Notes: a model not told the origin generated them from the letters alone. Positions 15,929 to 23,757 are shown, counted from the stretch's first letter. The stretch: 64,000 bases of DNA from Oceanobacillus jordanicus (GCF_022095695.1 NZ_JAIFZM010000006.1:160011-224010); one strand, 5' to 3'. Numbers and translations: made by a program.

Positions 15929-17046
15929 TGACAAAGAAAATTGTAGTTGGATTAATTGCGGCTCCAGAGCTACCTGCGACTATCGGAAAAAAGTATATTG
16001 AAAAGATTCCTCACCAACTTCAGAAACAAATTGAAAAAGATGTTTCATGGGAAATGGAGTTTATTGTAGATCCACTTACTGGAGCAGCGGAGACAGTGGG
16101 TGAAATGTTAGAGAAAGCAATTGAAATAAAGAAAGCAGAGGGATGGGATTATGCGGTGTGTTTAACGGACCTCCCTCTGTTTCACAATAAAAACCTTGTG
16201 GGTGCAGATATTAGTCTGCACCATGCTGTTGCACAATTATCAATCCCTGTTTTTGGCTGGCTACCAACCAAGAAACGAATCGAGAAATCCATCATTCAAA
16301 TTATTAGGGAGATTTATTATTATCAAGGTAATTCTGATAAAATTGAGGAACTTGAGAAATCAGACCCTGAAGTTGTACTTCAGAAGCAATTTCCGGTTAG
16401 TCGGGTAAAACGACTCAGCACCGATGATGATCATGTGGGGAAAGAAGCGCGCTATATTGTGTTTCCAAAAAAGCTAGGGATATTACGTTTGCTAATGGGA
16501 ATGACACAAGCAAATCGACCGATGAGTATTATGCCTTCTTTTAAAAGAATAATTGCGGTAGCTTTTTCTACAGGTATTTTTGGTCTTATCTTTTCTACAA
16601 TATGGGAACTAAGCTATCTTCTTAGCACCTACAGACTTTTGGGGTTAAATGCAGCGGCTATTGGTTTAATGGTATTCTGGATTATTACTGCACATAATCT
16701 TTGGGAAAACTCGGCCACACGTACAGACTCAAAACTAAGACGTTTATATAATCAAACAACAGTTCTCACTTTACTGATATCTGTGTTAAGTTATTATGCC
16801 GTTCTATTCTTATTGTTTCTTATTGCAATTGTTATTGTCATACCGCCAGACGTGTTTGTGTTTTCCATAAATCTAAAAGAAGAGTTTACGTTCCTATACT
16901 TCCTTCGATTAGCTTGGATTGCAACTTCTATTTCTACAATTGTTGGTGCAATTGGCGCAAGTCTGGAAAATGAAGAACTAGTTCGTGACATAACGTATGG
17001 ATATCGACAAAAAAGGAGATATAATGATATAAACTCCAAAGAATAG
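15928..17046 (+). CDS. Membrane protein of unknown function, paralogue 2 of a tandem pair
   Basis: A 372-aa paralogue of the preceding protein with the same plan: N-terminal KIVVGLIAAPELPATIG, WDYAVCLTDLPLF, LSIPVFGWLP, NRPMSIMPSF, then four hydrophobic segments and IVGAIGASLENEELVRDITYGYRQKRRY at the end. The first gene has AGAIGTGLESEDRIRNVTYSFRQQQRYY there, so the pair clearly arose by duplication. It lacks the long acidic tail. GAGGTG lies seven bases before ATG 15928, which overlaps the upstream stop. Coupled translation and matched length suggest a heteromeric membrane complex. No function is assigned. Confidence 0.8.
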   Translation: MTKKIVVGLIAAPELPATIGKKYIEKIPHQLQKQIEKDVSWEMEFIVDPLTGAAETVGEMLEKAIEIKKAEGWDYAVCLTDLPLFHNKNLVGADISLHHAVAQLSIPVFGWLPTKKRIEKSIIQIIREIYYYQGNSDKIEELEKSDPEVVLQKQFPVSRVKRLSTDDDHVGKEARYIVFPKKLGILRLLMGMTQANRPMSIMPSFKRIIAVAFSTGIFGLIFSTIWELSYLLSTYRLLGLNAAAIGLMVFWIITAHNLWENSATRTDSKLRRLYNQTTVLTLLISVLSYYAVLFLLFLIAIVIVIPPDVFVFSINLKEEFTFLYFLRLAWIATSISTIVGAIGASLENEELVRDITYGYRQKRRYNDINSKE

Positions 17047-17117
17047 GGAAACGCTTCCTCTCAACTCGCAGTGGGACTAAGCAATCAAATTTTTTTTGAA
17101 ATAACACTTCTAATTAC

Positions 17118-17146
17118 TTGCTTTTTAATCTAGAAAAGGTTAAAGT
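17118..17146 (+). promoter_or_regulatory. Candidate promoter of the cold shock gene
   Basis: TTGCTT and TAAAGT are separated by 17 bases, which would give a leader of roughly 115 nucleotides before the csp start, in line with the long leaders usual for cold shock genes. Confidence 0.35.
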
Positions 17147-17206
17147 GGATAGTAGCAAAAGGAAATTGGAGTTTGAATAATACTTTACGATCTCTTTATC
17201 AAAGTG

Positions 17207-17240
17207 GTGTAAAAGTATTTATGATTCAATTACTTTGCAC
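17207..17240 (+). promoter_or_regulatory. Leader hairpin in csp 5' untranslated region
   Basis: GTGTAAAAGTA can pair with TTACTTTGCAC (one G-T pair, one bulge) around a 12-base loop. It ends 12 bases before the AAGGAGG ribosome site. It could be part of a temperature-responsive leader structure, by analogy with csp mRNAs. Confidence 0.35.
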
Positions 17241-17267
17241 GATATTTTGTATAAGGAGGTCATTTTA

Positions 17268-17465
17268 ATGACTGGTAAAGTAAAATGGTTTAACGCAGAA
17301 AAAGGTTTTGGTTTCATCGAACGCGAAGACGGAGACGATGTATTCGTACATTTCTCAGCTATCCAATCAGAAGGTTTCAAAACTCTTGAAGAAGGTCAAG
17401 ATGTTGAATTTGAAATCGTTGAAGGTAACCGCGGACCGCAAGCAGCTAACGTTGTTCGCCTATAA
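17268..17465 (+). CDS. cspD: Cold shock protein, CSD family (CspD-like)
   Basis: Single-stranded nucleic-acid-binding protein of 65 aa. Both RNA-binding motifs are present: KGFGFIE (RNP1, residues 13-19) and VFVHFSAI (RNP2, residues 26-33), followed by [23 protein letters not shown]. It should act as an RNA chaperone and antiterminator in the cold or on entry to stationary phase. The start is ATG 17268, nine bases after AAGGAGG; an open extension to 17235 is leader sequence. The length and VEGNRGPQA end resemble B. subtilis CspD, but CspB/CspC cannot be excluded. Confidence 0.93.
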   Translation: MTGKVKWFNAEKGFGFIEREDGDDVFVHFSAIQSEGFKTLEEGQDVEFEIVEGNRGPQAANVVRL

Positions 17466-17476
17466 TAGTTAATTAC

Positions 17477-17514
17477 AAAAAGGTTTATCTCATCCGTGAG
17501 ATAAGCCTTTTTTT
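17477..17514 (+). terminator. Terminator after csp
   Basis: AAAAGG-TTATCTCA and TGAGATAA-GCCTTTTTTT form a strong stem with a TCCG loop, 12 bases after the csp stop. Confidence 0.9.
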
Positions 17515-17586
17515 GTACCATAGAGTATTTGCTCAAGAATGTTAAAGAAGCTAACGGACTATAGAAATGAAAAAAGGGGGAAGAGT

Positions 17587-18276
17587 ATGGAAAGTTTTAA
17601 CTGGAAAGAAACGGCTGAGGTAGAATGGGATAGCCGGGCCGACTTTTGGCACGAACGTAGCAGGAGCATGTGGGATACAGGCAGCAGAAAGACTATTCTT
17701 CCTTTTATACAACGACATGTTAAACAGGGAAGCGGTATACTGGATGTTGGGTGTGGGGATGGATATGGCTCCTATTTGCTAAACAAGGCAGGTTATGGCG
17801 TAACGGGTGTCGACCTTTCCGTTGAAATGATCACACATGCTAAAAAGACGGCGCCACAGCGTGAAATCGTCTATCAAAAAGCGGATGTAAATGATTTACC
17901 CTTCCCGACAAGTTCATTTGATGCACTCATGGCCATTAATGTTTTAGAATGGACTGAGAATCCATTCCATGCATTAAAGGAAATGATTCGAGTTACAAAA
18001 GAGGGTGGATACCTTTGCGTTGGGATTTTAGGACCAACGGCTGGGCCACGTGTGAACAGTTTTCCCAGGTTATATGGTGAAAAAGCAATTTGCAATACCA
18101 TGATGCCATGGGAACTTAAAAAGCTGGCAATGCAGGTAAATCTTCAACATATTGATGACATTGGAGTTTATAAAAAAGAAGTGAAACCAACCGAGGTAGA
18201 GAACATGCCACTGGACCTAAAACAAGCACTATCCTTCATGTGGGTGTATCTCTTTGAGAAGGCTGGAACCACGTAG
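17587..18276 (+). CDS. Class I SAM-dependent methyltransferase
   Basis: A 229-aa methyltransferase. Motif I is GILDVGCGDGYGSYLLNKAGY (near residues 52-72), followed by the acidic residue of GVTGVDLSVEM, motif II KADVNDLPFPTSSFDALMAINVLEWTE, and motif III GGYLCVGILGP. This is the Methyltransf_11 arrangement found in small-molecule methyltransferases. I start at ATG 17587, with AAGGGGGAAGAGT just upstream; an open extension to 17539 lacks a site. It is a single gene. The N-terminal EVEWDSRADFWHERSRSMWDTGSR segment may form a lid over the substrate. Substrate is unknown. Confidence 0.88.
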   Translation: MESFNWKETAEVEWDSRADFWHERSRSMWDTGSRKTILPFIQRHVKQGSGILDVGCGDGYGSYLLNKAGYGVTGVDLSVEMITHAKKTAPQREIVYQKADVNDLPFPTSSFDALMAINVLEWTENPFHALKEMIRVTKEGGYLCVGILGPTAGPRVNSFPRLYGEKAICNTMMPWELKKLAMQVNLQHIDDIGVYKKEVKPTEVENMPLDLKQALSFMWVYLFEKAGTT

Positions 18277-18299
18277 ATGAGTTGTGGAGTTTAAGCAAA

Positions 18300-18545
18300 T
18301 GTAAGGTAGTGTTTTTACTTTCCATTCGTAGATGATTGAGGACAATATAGCGTAGGCAAAACATGGAGACTCCTTGAAAATGCATTAAGCATTTTCTGCG
18401 TGCGATGAGTCGCTGACGAACCCTTACTTGTCCAGTGGGAACAGCGCGAGTCCGAAGACCCCGGAAGAAGCGTCCTTTGCTTCTGAGGAGGCTGAGGCCG
18501 TGCCCACGGAAAGCGCAATGTTATGCTGTAGTGAGAAATTCCAAC
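18300..18545 (+). repeat. Bacillaceae-type intergenic repeat, rearranged copy
   Basis: The gap between the methyltransferase and the next small gene contains GGCAAAACATGGAGACTCCT, GGGAACAGCGCGAG, GAAGACCCC, GAGGAGGCTGAGGCCGTGCC and CGGAAAGCG. I recall these blocks as parts of a repeat widespread in Bacillus and Virgibacillus. About 60 bases with a small palindrome (GAAAATGC/GCATTTTC) separate ACTCCT from GGGAACAGC, blocks I remember as nearly adjacent. Its GC content stands out. The gap holds no gene. Confidence 0.5.
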
Positions 18546-18571
18546 TTGTCCTAGAAGTAAGGAGGATTACA

Positions 18572-18859
18572 ATGGATAAAAAGGAAATGGAAGATCAAGT
18601 AATAAAAAGTTATCAAAGTGATGAAAAAATGATGATCTTAATCTATGCACAATGGTGTATTAATAATGATCTAGACCCCGAAGCATTATATGTTAAAGCC
18701 TATCCGAATCAGCTACATAACCCATCCTTAACGGAAGCAATGGAGCTTACGGTACCGAAGAAAGAGTCTGAAGAAATACCAACACATACGGTGTTACAGG
18801 TGCTACAGTTGTTCGGCAATGACGACTTAGCCTTTATCGTCCAAAGTGAATTGGATTAG
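18572..18859 (+). CDS. Small acidic protein of unknown function (95 aa)
   Basis: A 95-aa cytoplasmic protein that I do not recognise with certainty. It is predicted mostly helical, with MILIYAQWCINNDLDPEALYVKAYP in the first half and IPTHTVLQVLQLFGNDDLAFIVQSEL at the end, which gives a compact all-alpha appearance. AAGGAGG lies eight bases before ATG 18572. An open reading frame extends upstream to 18428, but that part is the intergenic repeat and has no ribosome site. The real protein-like composition, good ribosome site and terminator-like hairpin at its stop support a true gene. Similar short proteins occur in Bacillus. Confidence 0.75.
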   Translation: MDKKEMEDQVIKSYQSDEKMMILIYAQWCINNDLDPEALYVKAYPNQLHNPSLTEAMELTVPKKESEEIPTHTVLQVLQLFGNDDLAFIVQSELD

Positions 18860-18964
18860 AAAAACGCACGTTCGCTCGCTTTTTAGCGAATGTGTACGTT
18901 TTTCTAATACTTGGGGCTTCAAAATTTAAACTACGTCGTTATTGCTTCCTAGCTGAAATTTTAT
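18860..18964 (-). repeat. R2 dispersed repeat, near-complete copy
   Basis: Runs from the hairpin AAAAACGCACGTTCGCTCGC-TTTT-AGCGAATGTGTACG-TTTTTCTAA through CTTGGGGCTTCAAAATTT and TTGCTTCCTAGCTGAAATTTTAT. It begins directly after the stop of the preceding gene and its hairpin can act as that gene's terminator. The IS605-like copy C is inserted at the TTTAT of its far end. Confidence 0.65.
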
Positions 18965-19118
18965 CCCGGTGCAACCGTCCGTAAGACTCCCACTTCAAAA
19001 CATGAGGTGAAACAGTGATGTTAAAGTGGGAGTAAACGGACGCTAACACCCCGATTCGTTCAACTAACAATCAGTGGGGGAAGAATGAAAACCCCCACTG
19101 ATTGAAGTTTCACTTTAT
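18965..19118 (+). mobile_element. Non-autonomous IS200/IS605-like element, copy C
   Basis: The best reference copy. TTTAT (18960-18964) precedes CCCGGTGCAACCGTCCGT. The inner stem is CCGTCCGT-(N)-CTCCCACTT pairing with AAGTGGGAG-(N)-ACGGACG. The right hairpin is AATCAGTGGGGG/CCCCCACTGATT, and the end is GTTTCACTTTAT. No open reading frame is present. It sits between an R2 repeat and the convergent dehydrogenase gene. Confidence 0.85.
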
Positions 19119-19179
19119 GCTTTCCTAAGTGTAAACAAAAGAGAGAACAGAAATAATCTGTTCTCAATCTTTTAACACC

Positions 19180-20055
19180 TTATTGTTCGAATAGTTTTAT
19201 AAGTGCCTGTGTACCACTATCATTTTCCCCTTTTTCTGCTAGCTCTTTGTATAGCTTAAATGAAAGAGCCAACCCTGGGGTCTCCATGCCAAGCTCCTTA
19301 GCAGATTCTAATGCAAGGGTCATATCCTTGATAAAGTGCTTTACATAAAATCCCGGTGCATCATCGCCAGCAATCATTCTTGGTGCTAATTTTGACAAAG
19401 AGAAACTCCCTGCGGCACCCGTTGTAATGGTATCGAGCACTCTAGACGGATCTAGACCGGCTTTTTTTGCATAGACAATCGCTTCACATACCCCAATCAT
19501 GTTTGAAGCAATCGCAATTTGATTACTTAACTTTGTATGCTGTCCAGCACCTGCTTCACCCTGTAGAATAATATTTTCTCCCATTGCCTCCAATACAGGA
19601 AGTACTGTAGTAAATGCTTCTTCATTACCACCTGCCATAATGGCTAGCGCGCCATTTTTAGCACCAATATCCCCACCGGATACAGGGGCATCTAGTGCGT
19701 AGACGCCTTTTTCTTTTGCACGATCGTAAATTTCTTTAGCTAATGCAGGTTTTGATGTTGTCATGTCAATTAGGTAGCTGCCAGAATTAGCATGTGCGAG
19801 CAATCCATCTTTGCCAAGATAAACCTCTTCAACATCCTGAGGATAGCCAACAATGGTGATGATAATATGGCTAGAGGTAGCAAGATCTTTTACAGAATCT
19901 GCCCACTCTGCACCTTGTTCCAATAATGGAAGTGCTTTTTCTTTTGTCCGGGTGTAGACTGTCACGGAAAACCCATCTTGCATTAAATTTTTAACCATGC
20001 TGCTTCCCATGACACCTGTCCCGATAAACCCAATTCGCTGTTCCTTGATACCCAT
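19180..20055 (-). CDS. NAD(P)-dependent 3-hydroxyisobutyrate-dehydrogenase-family oxidoreductase (YkwC-like)
   Basis: Beta-hydroxyacid dehydrogenase of 291 aa. The nucleotide-binding motif GFIGTGVMGSSMVKNL is at residues 9-24, the substrate-binding signature DAPVSGGDIGAKNGALAIMAGG near 121-142, and the catalytic-lysine region GQHTKLSNQ near 171, where the lysine is present. The C-terminal helical domain includes FYVKHFIKDMTLALE. These agree with my memory of B. subtilis YkwC. The family oxidises 3-hydroxyisobutyrate, tartronate semialdehyde or related acids; the substrate here is unassigned. TTAGGAGG precedes the start. Monocistronic. Confidence 0.88.
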   Translation of the reverse strand: MGIKEQRIGFIGTGVMGSSMVKNLMQDGFSVTVYTRTKEKALPLLEQGAEWADSVKDLATSSHIIITIVGYPQDVEEVYLGKDGLLAHANSGSYLIDMTTSKPALAKEIYDRAKEKGVYALDAPVSGGDIGAKNGALAIMAGGNEEAFTTVLPVLEAMGENIILQGEAGAGQHTKLSNQIAIASNMIGVCEAIVYAKKAGLDPSRVLDTITTGAAGSFSLSKLAPRMIAGDDAPGFYVKHFIKDMTLALESAKELGMETPGLALSFKLYKELAEKGENDSGTQALIKLFEQ

Positions 20056-20145
20056 TAATTCGCGCCTCCTAATTGAATTTCATGTGCTAATTTGTCGTAA
20101 TATTTTATGTAGCATCTAGTGTTTCTCTTTAAAAAAGTATAGCAT

Positions 20146-20178
20146 AAAAAGGAGGCATACAATGTGTGTATACCTCCT
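20146..20178 (-). terminator. Terminator of the aldo/keto reductase gene
   Basis: On the minus strand GGAGGTATACA pairs with TGTATGCCTCC and is followed by TTTTT. It lies about ten bases after the stop codon. Confidence 0.85.
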
Positions 20179-20186
20179 AATCACTG

Positions 20187-21122
20187 TTAACTTTTGAATA
20201 TAGTATCGATCTCTTTCATTTCTTCAGTGGTCAATTCCACGTTGAGTGTCTGTAGGTTATTTAATACTTGATTAGCGCGTTTTGCGCCAGGAATAACCAC
20301 ATCAATAGCATCCCGAGTTAAATACCACGCTAGCACGACATGTGCAACCTCGACATTTTTATTGTTAGCTATTTTACGTACCTTTTCCACCTTTTCTAAG
20401 TTACGAAGGAATGTTTCCCCTTGGAAGTTTGGTGCCTTAGCACGGCCATCCTCAAAGGTAGTGTTTTTATCGTATTTCCCTGCAAGTAAACCAGAAGCAA
20501 ACGGGAAATAGGGTACAAAGGATATGTTGTTTTCTGTTGTATAAGGGAAATATTCGGTTTCTGCAGCTCTGTTCAGAAGATTATATTCTCCCTGAAGTAC
20601 ATCCACATAGCCGTCTTTATTAGCTTCTTTTAGTTGATCAAGAGAAAAATTAGATACACCTATTGATTTTATTTTACCCTGATCCTTCAGTTCTTTTAAT
20701 GCACCAACCGCTTCATCCTTAGGAGTTTCTTCATCTGGGAAGTGGATATAAAATAAATCAATATAATCTGTTTGAAGGCGTTTAAGACTATCTTCCACAG
20801 ATTGCTTTAAAAAAGCGGGTGAATTATCGAAAACGATGTCCTTTCCAACAAATTTGTGCGCACCCTTGGTTGCAAGTACTACTTCCTGACGTTTACCTGT
20901 TTCTTTAATAACTTGCCCAACAAGTTCTTCTGAACGTTCTGGACCATAAATGTAAGCAGTGTCCAAAAAGTTCATACCATTGTCAATGGCTGTTTTAACT
21001 AATTCCTTGCCTGCTTCTTCGTCAAGATTTGGATAAATATTGTGTCCACCAACAGCGTTTGTCCCTAAGCCGATCGGGTTAACTGTCAGCTCTGTTTGTC
21101 CTATTTTCGTCTTGTTTTCCAT
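20187..21122 (-). CDS. Aldo/keto reductase
   Basis: NADPH-dependent (alpha/beta)8-barrel reductase of 311 aa. The catalytic tetrad can be read: Asp in [17 protein letters not shown] (DTAYxYG near residue 54), Tyr in the same motif, Lys in VLATKGAHK and His in DLFYIHFPD. The cofactor-binding region includes VSNFSLDQL and [15 protein letters not shown]. The overall layout is that of the IolS/YqkF-type AKR11-AKR13 enzymes of Bacillus. GGAGAGGATATTACCC lies just before the ATG. It is divergent from the ElaA-type acetyltransferase. A role in detoxifying carbonyl compounds is likely but not shown. Confidence 0.9.
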   Translation of the reverse strand: MENKTKIGQTELTVNPIGLGTNAVGGHNIYPNLDEEAGKELVKTAIDNGMNFLDTAYIYGPERSEELVGQVIKETGKRQEVVLATKGAHKFVGKDIVFDNSPAFLKQSVEDSLKRLQTDYIDLFYIHFPDEETPKDEAVGALKELKDQGKIKSIGVSNFSLDQLKEANKDGYVDVLQGEYNLLNRAAETEYFPYTTENNISFVPYFPFASGLLAGKYDKNTTFEDGRAKAPNFQGETFLRNLEKVEKVRKIANNKNVEVAHVVLAWYLTRDAIDVVIPGAKRANQVLNNLQTLNVELTTEEMKEIDTIFKS

Positions 21123-21218
21123 GGGTAATATCCTCTCCTTCTTAAGCGTTGTGAATTATCCTTTACGATAATCCCTGCATATAATAGTATAAGGAAAAAA
21201 GCAAAGGAAGGAAAAGAA

Positions 21219-21665
21219 ATGAACTGGCATACAAAAGCATTCTCTGAACTAACGACTACTGAACTGTATAAACTTTTGAAAGCACGAACGGACGTATTTG
21301 TCGTTGAGCAAAACTGCGCCTACCCGGAACTAGATAATTATGATCAGGAAAGCATGCACTTATATTTAGAGGAAGAAGATGAAATCGTTGCACTGGTACG
21401 TATGATCCCTGCAGGTAACAAGTACACAGAGGCGTCAATTGGAAGAGTAATGGTGGTCAACAAATTCCGTGGCAAGGGCTATGCGAGAAAAGTGATGGAA
21501 AAGGCTCTGCAATTTATCGCAGAAGAATGGAAAGAATCTGGAATTAAGATTCAGGCACAAGAATATTTAAAAGCGTTTTACCAATCACTTGGGTTTAAGC
21601 AAGTTACAGAACCATATTTAGATGATGGGATTTTACATATTGACATGATTTGGGAGTCGAAATAA
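21219..21665 (+). CDS. GNAT-family N-acetyltransferase, ElaA type
   Basis: A 148-aa acetyltransferase of the ElaA subfamily. The family opening is clear: WHTKAFSELTTTELYKLLKARTDVFVVEQNC (residues 3-33), followed by YDQESMHLYL and the acetyl-CoA-binding stretch IGRVMVVNKFRGKGYARKVMEKAL near 75-98. The function of ElaA proteins is not established, although the fold predicts acetyl-CoA-dependent N-acylation. GGAAGG lies upstream of the ATG. It is divergent from the aldo/keto reductase. Confidence 0.88.
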   Translation: MNWHTKAFSELTTTELYKLLKARTDVFVVEQNCAYPELDNYDQESMHLYLEEEDEIVALVRMIPAGNKYTEASIGRVMVVNKFRGKGYARKVMEKALQFIAEEWKESGIKIQAQEYLKAFYQSLGFKQVTEPYLDDGILHIDMIWESK

Positions 21666-21732
21666 AGAATCACCCTCGATTGTTTTGCACATAGTATACC
21701 TACATAGTTAAAGCAATTAGAGGAGGATCCGT

Positions 21733-22437
21733 ATGATCACCAAAGAGCAATTATTGCAATGTAAAGCAGACTTGGTGCAAAGGCAGAATGAACTGATAAA
21801 TCATATACAGGATCATTTTGGTACAACACTTGAACTGGCAAAAGAATCGGTGAGTGAACTATCCAATTACGATAACCACCCCGGTGATTTGGGGACAGAG
21901 CTGTTTGAAAGAGAAAAGGATATTGCCTTGAACGAGCATGCTGAAACAGAGCTTGAGGATATTAATAAGGCCTTGCATGCGGTAGAGGAAGGGACATATG
22001 GTATTTGTAGCCAATGTGGTGCAGATATCCCCTTTGAAAGGTTAGCTGCCCTGCCAACTGCCGACCGTTGTATGGAGCACGCTGGAAATAATGTGATTTT
22101 TGAAGAAGACCGTACTGTAGAAGAAGAGGTCTTTAGCCCCAATATTAACCCAGATGAAGAAACAGATGAAACGCAGGTTTCCTATGATGCAGAAGACACC
22201 TGGCAGGAAGTAAGCAGATATGGTACTTCCGAAACAGCTTCTGATTTTTATGGAGATCAAGAAAACTATGATGAGATGTATCCGAATAGTGATGAACTTG
22301 TAGGTTCTGCAGAAAATGTAGAAGAGTTTCTCGCTGCAGATATTGATGGAAAGTTTGAAGGGGTTACCTATAACCACAATCGTTATGAAAAGAATCTCGA
22401 TTCAGTGGAAAGTGATAGTGATGATGAAACCATATAG
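21733..22437 (+). CDS. yteA: TraR/DksA C4-type zinc-finger protein (YteA-like)
   Basis: A 234-aa protein of the YteA branch of DksA/TraR proteins. The N-terminal coiled-coil half includes ELSNYDNHPGDLGTELFEREKDIAL (near residues 43-67), the YteA hallmark. The zinc finger is GICSQCGADIPFERLAALPTADRCMEH, with ligands C-x2-C then C-x2-H. The acidic C-terminal part contains EDTWQEVSRYGTSETASDFYG. DksA-type proteins modulate RNA polymerase; in Bacillus YteA is linked to sporulation, but I cannot verify its role here. AGAGGAGG precedes the ATG. The DUF2082 zinc-ribbon gene follows after 39 bases. Confidence 0.88.
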   Translation: MITKEQLLQCKADLVQRQNELINHIQDHFGTTLELAKESVSELSNYDNHPGDLGTELFEREKDIALNEHAETELEDINKALHAVEEGTYGICSQCGADIPFERLAALPTADRCMEHAGNNVIFEEDRTVEEEVFSPNINPDEETDETQVSYDAEDTWQEVSRYGTSETASDFYGDQENYDEMYPNSDELVGSAENVEEFLAADIDGKFEGVTYNHNRYEKNLDSVESDSDDETI

Positions 22438-22476
22438 TCCATACTTCCGTATTATTAATTAGAGGGAGTGGATAAG

Positions 22477-22683
22477 ATGAGTGAACAAACGGGTTGTATT
22501 AAATGCGGGAGTACTGATGCAGATTCAAAGGAAGTTGCCATGACGGGGACTGGCCTATCCAAAATGTTTGATATGCAGCATAATCAATTTCTTGTTGTGT
22601 ACTGTAAAAACTGCGGATACTCCGAATTTTATAATAAGAAAAGTTCAACTGGCAGTAATGTCTTTGACTTATTTTTTGGATAG
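22477..22683 (+). CDS. DUF2082-type zinc-ribbon nucleic-acid-binding protein
   Basis: A 68-aa zinc-ribbon protein. Two CxxC knuckles are present: GCIKCGST (residues 6-13) and VYCKNCGYSEFY (near 44-55), with the intervening TGTGLSKMFDMQHNQF typical of DUF2082. It ends NVFDLFFG, also a family feature. The annotated idea of nucleic acid binding rests on the fold only. AGAGGGAG lies nine bases before ATG 22477; a GTG three codons earlier overlaps that site. It is probably co-transcribed with the YteA-like gene and ends at a strong terminator. Confidence 0.85.
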   Translation: MSEQTGCIKCGSTDADSKEVAMTGTGLSKMFDMQHNQFLVVYCKNCGYSEFYNKKSSTGSNVFDLFFG

Positions 22684-22684
22684 C

Positions 22685-22717
22685 AAAAAGCGGACCTTAT
22701 GGAAAGGTCCGCTTTTC
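22685..22717. terminator. Terminator after zinc-ribbon gene
   Basis: AAAAGCGGACCTT and AAGGTCCGCTTTT form a perfect 13-bp stem around ATGGA. A-run and T-run flank it, so it can serve both strands. Confidence 0.88.
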
Positions 22718-22756
22718 CTTGTATTCAATACCGTTTTATATTTAGCTAAACTTAAT

Positions 22757-23560
22757 TTATAAGAAGCTACTTAACATACCGCCAAATAATACACTCGAAA
22801 TATTGACTAAAAGGTAACCAGAGGCAAGTAAGGTTACGAAGTAAATGCCGATTAGCAAGTAAATACGGTCAAATGCCGGAGCAGGCTTTTCAAGTAAGAT
22901 AAAGGTTGGCACTACTAGGATAGGTCCTAGCAGACCGACTAGGATGAAAATTCCTGAAAGAGAAATCCCAACTAGAGCTAGTAGAGAGCCTAAGACAGTT
23001 AAAACTAAAAACGGCACCGAATATGCCCCAGTCTTCGCTACAACAGCTGTAAATGATAAAGATTGCCCACCAATTTTCACTCCTGCAAAGGAGATGGCTG
23101 CAATTACACCGAACAAAACTAAAAACTGGATAAGTGGTAACAGAAAGCTATCAACAAAGGATACCCGCATGAAATAAGAACCAATGCTACTTGAGATTAT
23201 GTACGATCCAAGGGAGATTAGCAGGGAAAAAATGACGATAGTTATAATACCTGAAATCAATTGGCTGCTTGTGACGTTCTGTCCTTCGCTAGGCTTTTTC
23301 AAAAGCTTTACAAAGAACGCCCCAAACTGCGAAGTCTCTCTTTTTACTGTCTCCATAAAATCATTCGACTGACTCTGGTTTTGCTGCTGTCCTGATGCTA
23401 GTGGCTGGCTCGGTTCACCAACATTGCTTTCCTGTTCTAAGGTAGGATCAGTGTTTACAGGTTCCTGAGTAGCTGCATTGTTCTCTACTGGTAACGGCGC
23501 ACCACAATTCGTGCAAAACTTTCCTTCTTCTGTTTGCTGTCCACAACTTGGACAAATCAT
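22757..23560 (-). CDS. Zinc-ribbon membrane protein of unknown function
   Basis: A 267-aa protein with an N-terminal zinc ribbon, ICPSCGQQTEEGKFCTNCG (residues 2-20), then a disordered Gln/Ser-rich linker to about residue 70. Five or six membrane helices follow (near 105-130, 145-170, 180-215, 218-235, 240-262). The zinc ribbon plus polytopic region resembles Yip1-like or YvbJ-like bacterial proteins, but I cannot assign a family firmly. I start at ATG 23560, preceded by AAGGAGTG at eight bases; an open extension to 23599 has no site. It lies downstream of and on the same strand as the Htr protease, separated by a terminator. Confidence 0.78.
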   Translation of the reverse strand: MICPSCGQQTEEGKFCTNCGAPLPVENNAATQEPVNTDPTLEQESNVGEPSQPLASGQQQNQSQSNDFMETVKRETSQFGAFFVKLLKKPSEGQNVTSSQLISGIITIVIFSLLISLGSYIISSSIGSYFMRVSFVDSFLLPLIQFLVLFGVIAAISFAGVKIGGQSLSFTAVVAKTGAYSVPFLVLTVLGSLLALVGISLSGIFILVGLLGPILVVPTFILLEKPAPAFDRIYLLIGIYFVTLLASGYLLVNISSVLFGGMLSSFL

Positions 23561-23724
23561 AAAATCACTCCTTCTTATTATTTGGATACTTACATGCATT
23601 CGACAAAAATAGTGTAAATCCTGTTTTTGTTGGAAATTATTAATAAATCAATTTGAAGTAAACCGCTCGCAGATTGATATTAGAAGAAATGTACGCACCC
23701 TCTATAAGTATAATGCGAAAAAGC

Positions 23725-23757
23725 AAAAAAAAGAAGGGAGGATAGTCCCCCCTTCTA
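23725..23757 (-). terminator. Terminator of the Htr protease gene
   Basis: On the minus strand AGAAGGG pairs with CCCTTCT, with extra G-C pairs inside, followed by eight T. It starts about 20 bases after the stop codon. Confidence 0.85.

Noticed and set aside
18428..18571. 48-residue N-terminal extension of the small acidic protein
   Set aside because: It is translated from the GC-rich intergenic repeat; ATG 18572 has AAGGAGG.
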